NCBI GenBank assembly: GCA_017453705.1
Contig: JAFTEK010000002.1
Span: 1 to 15,853 of the forward strand
DNA from: Treponema sp.
Lineage (GTDB): Bacteria > Spirochaetota > Spirochaetia > Treponematales > Treponemataceae
DNA: 15,853 nucleotides
Direction: 5' to 3'
This document shows positions 1-6,064 of the stretch, in pieces. Numbering within the stretch: position 1 is the stretch's first letter; each line of letters begins with the position of its first letter. Made by a program: the position numbers and the translations under genes. The notes below the pieces were generated by a model that did no database searches, was not told the DNA's origin, and worked only from the letters and a program-made list of their open reading frames with translations.

Positions 1-46
1 CTTTCCGGCCTTCTTTCCGGCCTTCTTTCCGGCCTTCTTTCCGGCC
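1..46. repeat. 12-bp tandem repeat (about 3.8 copies)
   Basis: The unit CTTTCCGGCCTT is repeated without change from the window edge to 46. It is in frame on the minus strand, where it encodes GRKE repeats in the tail of the Rpn-like remnant. Such expandable charged tails are common at the C-termini of that family. The array may continue beyond the window. Confidence 0.9.
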
Positions 47-232
47 AGTTTCTATTCCCCTTCTCTCTACGTCATGGTCATGGAGACTCCACGCTAGGTA
101 CTCGTTTATGAAAGACTGCTCAAATTTCTTAGTCTGAACCATATTCGCTATCTCCCTTGTTATGTTAGATTCGGCCTTGTTATTCTTTACAAACGAAAGG
201 AAATCCTTTATGTCCTTGTTGGACTCTTTTTC
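1..232 (-). pseudogene. 3' remnant of Rpn-family (PD-(D/E)XK) nuclease/transposase-like gene
   Basis: The minus strand is open from about 232 to the window edge and reads as the C-terminal part of the Rpn/PDDEXK_2 'recombination-promoting nuclease/putative transposase' family, as I recall it from Treponema. It shows a KNNKAESNITREIANMVQ stretch, then KKFEQSFINEYLAWSLHDHD, then a basic tail of tandem GRKE units. The catalytic N-terminal domain is absent, because the frame meets a stop inside the end of rdgB (a GTG at 242-244 is the only upstream start and lacks a ribosome site). I therefore read it as a 5'-truncated fragment rather than an intact gene. Its 3' end lies outside the window. The family call is fairly secure, but pseudogene status is an inference from the missing 5' part. 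Confidence 0.6.
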
Positions 233-233
233 A

Positions 234-911
234 TCAGTTTGCACTGCCGTTCAGTAGTCTCATAATCATGCGGGCGGCCTTGCCACGGTGGGAGATGGCG
301 TTCTTTTCTTCAGCGGTAAGCTCCGCGGCTGTCTTTCCGTATTTGGGCAGGAAGAAAATCGGGTCGTAGCCGAATCCTCCGTTTCCGCGTGCCTGGGACA
401 CATCTTCCAGCAGGGTGCCTTCCATCACTTGGACGGCAGCGGCGTACTCCTGCACTCCGGTCAGCAGCACCATAGCGCAGGCATAGTGGGCACTGCGGGG
501 GCCGTCCTTGAACAGACCCTGTTTTTTTCCGGCCTCTATGTCCACGTTCCCGGATGCAAGGGCGGCATTAAGTTCCCCGATGAGAAAGGCGTTTTGTTCC
601 GACTGGGGAATCTTGGAGCCGTCCGGCCTGCCCCTGTGGAATTCCGGCCCTGCGTAGCGTGATGACCAGACTCCGGGAACTCCCCCCAGCGCGTCCACGC
701 AGATACCTGAGTCATCGGCAAGGACAGGATGTCCTGTCAGCAGGTGCAAGGCACGGGCTTTGATAAGGCTGTTCTCAAGGAAAGTGTTTCCTGTTTCCTC
801 CGGGTCAAACTCAATGCCCTCGTCTGCCGGGGTGACTATTTCATGCATGGGAAAAATCTCGCTGATTTCCCTCTTCTTGTTTTTGTTGGAACTGGCAAGG
901 TAAATCTTCAT
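234..911 (-). CDS. rdgB: RdgB/HAM1 non-canonical purine NTP pyrophosphatase
   Basis: Cytosolic house-cleaning enzyme that hydrolyses dITP, ITP and XTP to the monophosphate plus pyrophosphate, keeping deaminated purines out of DNA and RNA. The 225 residues carry all family signatures: SSNKNKKREI at residues 7-16, GNTFLENSLIKA at 41-52, the catalytic acidic DDSG at 66-69 followed by the VDALGGVPGVWSSRYAG region, GNGGFGYDPIF near 176-186, and SHRGKA near the end. It is slightly longer than the roughly 197-residue E. coli protein, mainly through an insertion after SSRYAG (residues about 89-117). The start ATG at 909-911 gives the canonical N-terminal strand, and only a weak GGAA lies upstream. 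The gene is monocistronic here and divergent from the 1211 gene. The assignment is secure. Confidence 0.95.
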   Translation of the reverse strand: MKIYLASSNKNKKREISEIFPMHEIVTPADEGIEFDPEETGNTFLENSLIKARALHLLTGHPVLADDSGICVDALGGVPGVWSSRYAGPEFHRGRPDGSKIPQSEQNAFLIGELNAALASGNVDIEAGKKQGLFKDGPRSAHYACAMVLLTGVQEYAAAVQVMEGTLLEDVSQARGNGGFGYDPIFFLPKYGKTAAELTAEEKNAISHRGKAARMIMRLLNGSAN

Positions 912-918
912 GTTTCCA

Positions 919-947
919 ATGATAGAACTTTAACGCTTGTCTGGCAA
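919..947 (-). promoter_or_regulatory. Candidate sigma-70 promoter of rdgB
   Basis: On the minus strand, TTGCCA (942-947) and TATCAT (919-924) are separated by exactly 17 bases. The -10 element ends only 7 bases before the ATG. If real, transcription would begin at or next to the start codon and give a leaderless or nearly leaderless message, which fits the weak ribosome site. It is read by eye only and could be chance. Confidence 0.35.
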
Positions 948-968
948 GCAGTCGGACAAAATGTTAAG

Positions 969-1012
969 GGCATCTCTAAAAACTGGGCAAGCCCCAGTTT
1001 TAGAGATTGCCT
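969..1012. repeat. Near-perfect inverted repeat (about 19-bp arms)
   Basis: The arm GGCATCTCTAAAAACTGGGC is followed, after two bases, by its near complement ending AGAGATTGCC. The arms differ by about one indel. There is no T-tract, so it does not look like a simple intrinsic terminator. It sits in the divergent region between rdgB and the 1211 gene and starts a run of several palindromes that I read as a composite intergenic repeat. Confidence 0.75.
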
Positions 1013-1022
1013 TCGAGTCTAA

Positions 1023-1060
1023 GCCTTGCTTGCAAGGCCAGTCGCATATAATATCGCGAC
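1023..1060. repeat. Two adjacent short palindromes
   Basis: Positions 1023-1038 (GCCTTGC-TT-GCAAGGC) are a perfect palindrome. Positions 1041-1060 form GTCGC-N10-GCGAC around an AT-rich centre. They directly follow the larger inverted repeat at 969-1012. The rest of the divergent region, 1061-1178, holds a further weaker pairing (GGAACC near 1111 with GGTTCC near 1165) and no convincing gene. Confidence 0.6.
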
Positions 1061-1178
1061 TTAAGACATCGCATTTGACTTGACGCTACGCTGGCAGTTG
1101 CAGAGTTACCTCGGAACCGCCAGCGGAGCCACGGCGTTGCCAAGGCAAAACTGAAGTTTTTCGAGGTTCCCTTAAATG

Positions 1179-1207
1179 TTGAAATTCCCTCTGGTCTGTG
1201 TTAAAAT
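1179..1207 (+). promoter_or_regulatory. Promoter of the DUF3990 module, probably leaderless
   Basis: TTGAAA (1179-1184) and TAAAAT (1202-1207) are separated by exactly 17 bases, each matching 5 of 6 consensus positions. The first ATG begins 3 bases after the -10 element and a second at 1214, where transcription would be expected to start. No ribosome-binding site precedes either ATG, so leaderless initiation at 1214 is the simplest reading. Confidence 0.55.
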
Positions 1208-1210
1208 ACG

Positions 1211-1891
1211 ATGATGTCAAAGTTGCTGTTATATCATGGGTCACAGAGAATAGTTTCAAAGCCCCAGTTTGGACAAGGAAAGATTTATAATGATTATGGG
1301 CGAGGATTCTATTGCACAGAAGATAAAGAACTTGCAAAAGAATGGGCTTGTCCTACCGCTGATGACGGATTTGCAAACAGCTATGAGCTTGAAACGGATG
1401 GTCTTTCCATTCTTGATTTAATGGATGAAAAATTTTGTGCACTACACTGGCTCTGTATTTTGGTAAATAACCGCAAGTTTGATTTGAATACACCTATTAT
1501 GAGACAGGGAGTTTTTTATTTGACTGAGAATTTTTTGCCAGACTTGTCAAATGTTGATGTAATAAAAGGATGGCGTGCAGATGATTCATATTTTTCTTTT
1601 GCTAAGGCATTTTTATCAAATCAAATTTCTTATGAGCAACTGCAAGGTGCAATGAAGCTTGGAAATCTTGGGGAGCAAATCTTTATAAAATCCAAGAAAG
1701 CTTTTGATGCCATTAAGTATATAGGCTATGAGCTTGCGGATGGAGAAAAATACTTTTCTCTTAGAACGGGCAGGATGGAGAAAGCGAAATCTGATTACAT
1801 GAAATCTTTGAACGATTCGGGTATTTCAGGCTTATTTATCAGGGATCTTATACTGAACGAGGTGAAATATGGGGATCCAAGGCTACGATAA
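1211..1891 (+). CDS. DUF3990 ADP-ribosyltransferase-like protein (candidate toxin)
   Basis: The 226 residues match the DUF3990 family, which belongs to the ADP-ribosyltransferase fold group. The LYHGS motif places the first-strand His at residue 9, NDYGRGFYCTED spans 27-38, GWRADDSYFSFAKAF 120-134, and LGEQIFIKSKKAFDAIKYIGYE near 153-174 puts a candidate catalytic Glu at 155, giving an H-Y-E-like set. It has no signal peptide or membrane segment. ATG codons occur at 1211 and 1214 with no ribosome site, and a good promoter ends at 1207. The gene overlaps the next one by 23 bases, so the two are translationally linked. Base composition is AT-richer than the flanking genes, which suggests horizontal transfer. 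Toxin activity and target are inferences from family and context. Confidence 0.75.
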   Translation: MMSKLLLYHGSQRIVSKPQFGQGKIYNDYGRGFYCTEDKELAKEWACPTADDGFANSYELETDGLSILDLMDEKFCALHWLCILVNNRKFDLNTPIMRQGVFYLTENFLPDLSNVDVIKGWRADDSYFSFAKAFLSNQISYEQLQGAMKLGNLGEQIFIKSKKAFDAIKYIGYELADGEKYFSLRTGRMEKAKSDYMKSLNDSGISGLFIRDLILNEVKYGDPRLR

Positions 1892-2363
1892 GTTTTTCCT
1901 CCATGATGTAATGGACAACTTGGGCTTTGCGACGGATTTTGCAGTGAATGGCTGTGGGATAGCCCCTGACTCATTTTATGATTTTTTTATCATTTCAAAG
2001 GTTGCGAGGCAAATCGAAACAAATTCTCCGGTTTTTATATGTGGATGTTCAGGGACAGAGCTTGCACTTACAGTTTTTGAAAGGGTTGGCTTTGACGCTG
2101 TAATCCCGGATATGCCTTTTGGTTTTGAGCGGTTCAATAGAACTCCTGAATACTGGGCTGGTTGGATTACAGCATTTTATCAATGGAAAAGAGGTCTTTC
2201 TTTTTCAAGAATTCGGGACTTTGTTCCTTTTCATGACATAATCAACATGTATTATCCTTTGCATGAAGCCCCAGAGGAAAAATTTTTAGGCGTGATGGAC
2301 GAAATAATTAAGAAGAAAGAGAGGAGTGCTGTATCTTACTCCGCAAGGCGGCGGACTTCGTAG
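1869..2363 (+). CDS. Conserved partner of DUF3990 protein (candidate antitoxin)
   Basis: This 164-residue cytosolic protein has no domain I can name with certainty. It reads like a conserved hypothetical family I recall beside DUF3990 genes: FFLHDVMDNLGFATDFAVNGC near residues 9-29, a SGTELALTVFERVGFD segment near 60-75, PEYWAGWITAFYQWKRGLSF near 101-120, and a closing YPLHEAPEEKFLGVMDEI helix. The ATG at 1869 is preceded by GAGGTG (1859-1864) inside the upstream coding sequence. The overlap and shared AT-rich composition make a two-gene toxin-antitoxin-like module likely, with this as the neutralising partner. The last roughly ten residues (after KKKER) are read from the antisense of the convergent gene at 2336, so the native C-terminus may have been replaced. 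Confidence 0.6.
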   Translation: MGIQGYDKFFLHDVMDNLGFATDFAVNGCGIAPDSFYDFFIISKVARQIETNSPVFICGCSGTELALTVFERVGFDAVIPDMPFGFERFNRTPEYWAGWITAFYQWKRGLSFSRIRDFVPFHDIINMYYPLHEAPEEKFLGVMDEIIKKKERSAVSYSARRRTS

Positions 2364-4603
2364 CCTTTCAGGATGAAACCTGCGGTTTTGCTTTTGCAGA
2401 CTATCTCCACGTTCTTGCTGTAGGCCGGGATGTCCACGGTGAAAGTACATTCCCCCTCTTGCGGGGCGGTAATCTGTTGTTCTTTGTATTCCTTTTTTCC
2501 GCTGTTTGCGGTGACTAGTATATATGCAGGATAGTCTCCGCTGTCATTGCCAATGAACTCATACAATACCTTGATTTCGTAGCTTCCGGGACTGGCACTT
2601 ACATAGGGGCCGTAGGTGAGCAGTTGTTTGCCTGAGCTTATGGGGTAGCCGTCTTCCGTGAGTTTTGTGTCCGTGCCAAGGCATAGCTCTGTCGTTGGGA
2701 TAAAAAGTCCTTTGTCCGATGGCTCTTGCAGGAACAGCCTTGAAATCATGCCTGTCTTGCGGAAGTTGCGGCCTATGTCATAATCATAGATGTATGCGGT
2801 AAGGCCGCCGAGCGGCAGGATTTGTTTTGGGGCGCCGTATTCTTCTTTAAAGCTGTCTTTTTGCACGTAATGCAGCTGGTCATCGGAGAGTAGCAGGAAA
2901 GTAGGCTCGTTGCTTGTGAAGTCAAATACAGTGCTGTCGACGAGGCACAGGTTTGGTTCTATCCTGTCCCTTTCAAAGTAGATAGCCCCAAATCGTATCG
3001 CCAAATCGGAGTAAACTTCATTCTTGTATGCGTTCCAGAATGAAGCATAGCCTTTGTGTGCGCCTGTCGCAAGGAGCTTTGCGCAAAACTCCTTTTGTTC
3101 CAATAGGGCGGGATAATAGCCGGTGGAAAGGTCAATCAGGTACAGGGAGTTTATGCAAACCCCGGATGCGACTATGGCTACAAGGATGTTTCTTATTATG
3201 GATGCCTTGCAGCCTTTAATCCAATGGGCGTAAATGTAGCGGCTTGAGACAATCAGTTCCATATATATGGAGGTGAGTACATACCGGGATTCCGTCTTGC
3301 CCAGGAATACAATGACGAGGAACATGATTGCATTGTGGATGAAGGCAAAAAGGCTGATAAAAATGACGCTCTCGTTTTCCTGCCGTATCCTGCGAATTTG
3401 CAATATGGGTATGACAAAGCATGTCAGGAGCATGAAAAATACGCTGACAAAGTTCCTGAGGCCTTCCGCGCTTGTAAGTTCAGCTCCTGAGCTCATCCCG
3501 AAGTTTATCATCCGGTTGATGAAATACTGCTGAAAATTGCTCCACCAGTTGGCCGTAAAAATCAAGGCGTTGCTGTCCGTGTTGGAGACGTTGTGGGTCG
3601 CGCAGATCCAATGGTAGGCTGCCAGGCCAAGGACTGTCGAGAGCAGTAGTGCGCCCGTGATGAGGCAGCTGTTCTTGCTCCTCTCGGAAGGCTCATTGTG
3701 GAACCCTATGTGCACAAGCTCGCGGACTATCAGGGTCAGGCAGAGGGGCAGGTTGATTTCTGCCAGGCACCTTGAGCCAGCCATGGTAAGAAGGACGATG
3801 AATACGGATAATGTAGATATGGGGGGGGGTATTATGGTTTTGAGATGAGCCTGCCTGTCATAGGCTCGGACAGCCAGCAGCAGGGTCAGGCAAAGCCATG
3901 TGAGCTGTCCGATGTATGCGGCTTCGTACAGGATAAAACCACGTGCGCCTGTGAAAAAGAGCAGGGTGAAAGGAACCATGAGCTTGTATGATGAGTCCTT
4001 GAGCGCCCTGCTGCTGAGCAGGTAAAGCCCGATACATGCTAACGCGACCCATGCGGCGGAATCAAGCGCCCTGAGAAGGCTCTGGTTTTTTATTATCCTA
4101 AGGAAGGGAATCATTAGGAGGTTTCTTTCCAAGAACCATACGTCGCCGTTGGCATAGTACCAGTTGTCCGGGAAAAGGCGCTTGCTTTCCAGCTGGCTTC
4201 TTGCAAGGATAGTCGCGGTAGCCGTGTCAGAGTGTATGACGGCCTGTCCGTGGGTCATAATGGAATAAAAGACCACTGACGCGGAATACAATAGAAGAAA
4301 GTTCAGGACGTTCCTGTATGAGAAGGATTTCCTGTCTAGCAGGAAAGGAATAAGCAGGGTGGAAAAGAAAGCGCACAGGACGGAGTATATGGAAAAGTAT
4401 TCGTAGCAGTAGTATTGCTGCAGGATAACCCAAGCAAGCCATGTAAGAATCAGGGCGGGGATAGCCGTGAGAAGGGTCTTTGCGCAGAATGTCTTGTAGC
4501 TTTTACCGGCCAGATCCTTGCTGAATAAAAAGACGCTGAGCAGGCATGGGACGGTAAAATAGGCAAGACCTAGCATGGGCAATAGCATATCACGGATTGG
4601 CAA
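2336..4603 (-). CDS. Large GT-C-like polytopic membrane protein
   Basis: This protein of 755 residues is mostly hydrophobic, with about 12-13 predicted membrane helices up to residue ~480 and a soluble C-terminal part of ~270 residues. Features typical of GT-C lipid-sugar-dependent glycosyltransferases are an acidic residue after the early helices (HSDTAT, Asp126) and the loop FPDNWYYANGDVW (144-156). The last ~120 residues (GPYVSASPGSYEIKVLYEF onward) look like a beta-sandwich, possibly carbohydrate-binding. I infer a role in surface-glycan assembly; the substrate is unknown. The longest frame starts at TTG (4601-4603), just after an in-frame TAG. An ATG at 4586-4588 gives a protein five residues shorter and is equally plausible, since neither has a clear ribosome site. 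A C9 run encodes Pro259-261 and could switch the gene off. Its 3' end overlaps the converging 1869 gene by 28 bases. Confidence 0.6.
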   Translation of the reverse strand: MPIRDMLLPMLGLAYFTVPCLLSVFLFSKDLAGKSYKTFCAKTLLTAIPALILTWLAWVILQQYYCYEYFSIYSVLCAFFSTLLIPFLLDRKSFSYRNVLNFLLLYSASVVFYSIMTHGQAVIHSDTATATILARSQLESKRLFPDNWYYANGDVWFLERNLLMIPFLRIIKNQSLLRALDSAAWVALACIGLYLLSSRALKDSSYKLMVPFTLLFFTGARGFILYEAAYIGQLTWLCLTLLLAVRAYDRQAHLKTIIPPPISTLSVFIVLLTMAGSRCLAEINLPLCLTLIVRELVHIGFHNEPSERSKNSCLITGALLLSTVLGLAAYHWICATHNVSNTDSNALIFTANWWSNFQQYFINRMINFGMSSGAELTSAEGLRNFVSVFFMLLTCFVIPILQIRRIRQENESVIFISLFAFIHNAIMFLVIVFLGKTESRYVLTSIYMELIVSSRYIYAHWIKGCKASIIRNILVAIVASGVCINSLYLIDLSTGYYPALLEQKEFCAKLLATGAHKGYASFWNAYKNEVYSDLAIRFGAIYFERDRIEPNLCLVDSTVFDFTSNEPTFLLLSDDQLHYVQKDSFKEEYGAPKQILPLGGLTAYIYDYDIGRNFRKTGMISRLFLQEPSDKGLFIPTTELCLGTDTKLTEDGYPISSGKQLLTYGPYVSASPGSYEIKVLYEFIGNDSGDYPAYILVTANSGKKEYKEQQITAPQEGECTFTVDIPAYSKNVEIVCKSKTAGFILKGYEVRRLAE
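3821..3829 (-). repeat. Homopolymeric C9 tract inside a coding sequence
   Basis: Nine G on the plus strand are nine C on the coding strand, read as three proline codons (residues 259-261 of the 2336-4603 protein). Loss of one C would reach a TGA about 30 codons later, and gain of one C a TGA about 43 codons later, both worked out from the sequence. This fits a slipped-strand phase-variation site, though the length could also be a sequencing artefact. Confidence 0.8.
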
Positions 4604-4657
4604 TAAGGGCTAGAGGTTTGCGGGAGGGGCGGGACGCATTAGCACAGCTGAAAGTGC

Positions 4658-4684
4658 AAAAAAATCCAGAGCCGAAGGGCCGGA
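4658..4684 (-). terminator. Possible hairpin plus T7 in the leader of the 2336-4603 gene
   Basis: On the minus strand a GC-rich stem with a CTTC loop (4665-4684, with a two-base bulge) runs straight into seven T (4658-4664). It lies about 55 bases upstream of the 4603 start in that gene's own direction, where there is no other minus-strand gene to terminate. It could act as an attenuator, or be a relic of a lost upstream gene. Confidence 0.35.
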
Positions 4685-4778
4685 ACTCCTTAAAAAAATG
4701 TCTGTCATGGTACTAAATAGCAATAATTTCTAGAAAGTGGGCAATCCAAACATCCTGGTTTGATGTAGAATGAATATA

Positions 4779-4795
4779 TCGAACAGGAAGTTCGA
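4779..4795. promoter_or_regulatory. Perfect 6-5-6 palindrome upstream of chvE
   Basis: TCGAAC-AGGAA-GTTCGA lies about 40 bases before the chvE start. Its position and symmetry suit an operator for a sugar-responsive regulator, or a small leader hairpin. No regulator gene is in the window, and I could not identify a convincing -35/-10 pair between 4604 and 4833; TAGAAT at 4766-4771 is the best -10 candidate but has no matching -35. Confidence 0.35.
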
Positions 4796-4833
4796 GCTGA
4801 GATTGTATTTTTTTATTCCTAATGGAGGAAATT

Positions 4834-5949
4834 ATGAAGAAGTTGATTGCATTTGGACTTGCAGCCCTTATGGTGACAGGTTCACTCTTTGTTTCTTGTA
4901 ACAAGGGTGGTAGCTCTGCTGGCGGAAGCTCCGCTGGTGGTTCATCAGCAAAGGCAACTGCCGTTGGTGTTTCTATGCCTACCAAGGATCTGCAGAGGTG
5001 GAACCAGGACGGAGAGAACATGAAGAAGAAGCTGGAGGAGGCCGGATACAAGGTTGACCTGCAGTATGCCAACAACGACATCGCAACCCAGACCAGCCAG
5101 ATTGAGAACATGATCACCAAGGGTGACAAGGTTCTCGTTATCGCTTCTATCGATGGTTCTGCTCTCAAGAACGTTCTTGACAGCGCAAAGAAGAAGGGAA
5201 TCAAGGTTATCGCTTATGACCGCCTTATCATGAACAGCGATGCTGTTTCTTACTATGCAACTTTCGACAACTACAAGGTCGGAACCATCCAGGGAGACTT
5301 CCTTGTTGACAGGCTCAACCTCAAGAGCCGCTCTGCATCTAACCCTGTTTACATGGAGCTGTTCACCGGTTCACCTGATGACAACAACATCAACTTCTTC
5401 TTTGGCGGTGCTATGGACGTGTTGAAGCCCTACATCGACTCTGGTGTTATCGTTGTTCCCTCTGGACAGACTTCAAAGGCTCAGTGTGCTACTCTCAACT
5501 GGTCTACCGAGGAAGCTCAGAAGAGGATGGAGAACCTGATTACTTCACAGGGATACGGCCCCAAGGGCAAGAAGCTCGACGCTGTTTATTCTTCCAACGA
5601 CTCCTGTGCTATGGGAATCACCAACGCTCTTGAGGGAGCTGGCTACACCGCAGAGAACTTCCCGCTCATCACTGGTCAGGACTGTGACAAGCCGAGCGTC
5701 AAGAACATGCTCAAGGGAACCCAGGCCATGTCCATCTTCAAGGACACCCGTACTCTTGCTGACAAGGTTGTTGGAATGGTTGACGCCATCATGCAGGGCA
5801 AGGAGCCTGAGATTAACGATACCAAGACCTATGACAACGGAACTGGAATCATCCCCTCATACCTCTGTGACCCAGTGTTTGCTACAACCGAGAACTACAA
5901 GTCACTGCTCATCGACTCTGGATACTACAAAGAGAGCGACTTGCAGTAG
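4834..5949 (+). CDS. chvE: ChvE-type monosaccharide-binding lipoprotein of ABC importer
   Basis: Extracytoplasmic solute-binding protein that captures monosaccharides such as xylose, arabinose, glucose or galactose and hands them to the MmsAB membrane complex. The 371 residues begin with a lipoprotein signal (MKKLIAFGLAALMVTGSLFVSC) whose relaxed lipobox points to lipidation of Cys22. A GGSSA-repeat linker follows, then the two-lobed periplasmic fold: VGVSMPTKDLQRWNQDG, VLVIASIDGSALKNVL, KVIAYDRLI, and DAVYSSNDSCAMGITNAL with the hinge-side GQDCD. The start at 4834 is set by GGAGGAA (4824-4830); an ATG at 4822 is in frame but overlaps that site. Lysine is almost always AAG and asparagine AAC, as in highly expressed genes. 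It is the first gene of the chvE-mmsA-mmsB operon. The exact sugar cannot be read from sequence. Confidence 0.9.
   Translation: MKKLIAFGLAALMVTGSLFVSCNKGGSSAGGSSAGGSSAKATAVGVSMPTKDLQRWNQDGENMKKKLEEAGYKVDLQYANNDIATQTSQIENMITKGDKVLVIASIDGSALKNVLDSAKKKGIKVIAYDRLIMNSDAVSYYATFDNYKVGTIQGDFLVDRLNLKSRSASNPVYMELFTGSPDDNNINFFFGGAMDVLKPYIDSGVIVVPSGQTSKAQCATLNWSTEEAQKRMENLITSQGYGPKGKKLDAVYSSNDSCAMGITNALEGAGYTAENFPLITGQDCDKPSVKNMLKGTQAMSIFKDTRTLADKVVGMVDAIMQGKEPEINDTKTYDNGTGIIPSYLCDPVFATTENYKSLLIDSGYYKESDLQ
4906..4950 (+). repeat. GGSSA linker repeat in chvE
   Basis: Three imperfect 15-base units encode GGSSA-GGSSA-GGSSA just after the lipidated cysteine. Third-position differences between the units suggest selection on the protein tether rather than a recent duplication. 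It probably spaces the binding domain from the membrane. Confidence 0.8.
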
Positions 5950-5993
5950 TCACTACTTGAGGCTGCGGGCTTAGCCTGCGGTCTTTCGAATCA

Positions 5994-6030
5994 AGGCAGG
6001 ACGGAAGTGTTTGCGTCCTGCCTTTTTTTT
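5994..6030 (+). terminator. Strong intrinsic terminator between chvE and mmsA
   Basis: A perfect 10-bp stem (AGGCAGGACG at 5994-6003, CGTCCTGCCT at 6014-6023) with a 10-base loop runs into a T8 tract. Because mmsA follows only 35 bases later without an obvious promoter, partial read-through would give excess binding protein over transporter, as is common for importer operons. Confidence 0.9.
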
Positions 6031-6064
6031 AGAAATAAAAATAGAAGAAAGCTTGGAGGTTCCA

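Noticed and set aside
989-1270. Direct repeat AAGCCCCAGTTT at 989-1000 and 1259-1270 as an insertion duplication
   Set aside because: One copy lies inside the DUF3990 coding sequence and the other inside an inverted-repeat arm; neither sits at a module boundary, so chance is likelier.
4779-4795. LexA/SOS box (CGAAC-N4-GTTCG type)
   Set aside because: The spacing here is five bases instead of four, and the site precedes a sugar-transport gene.
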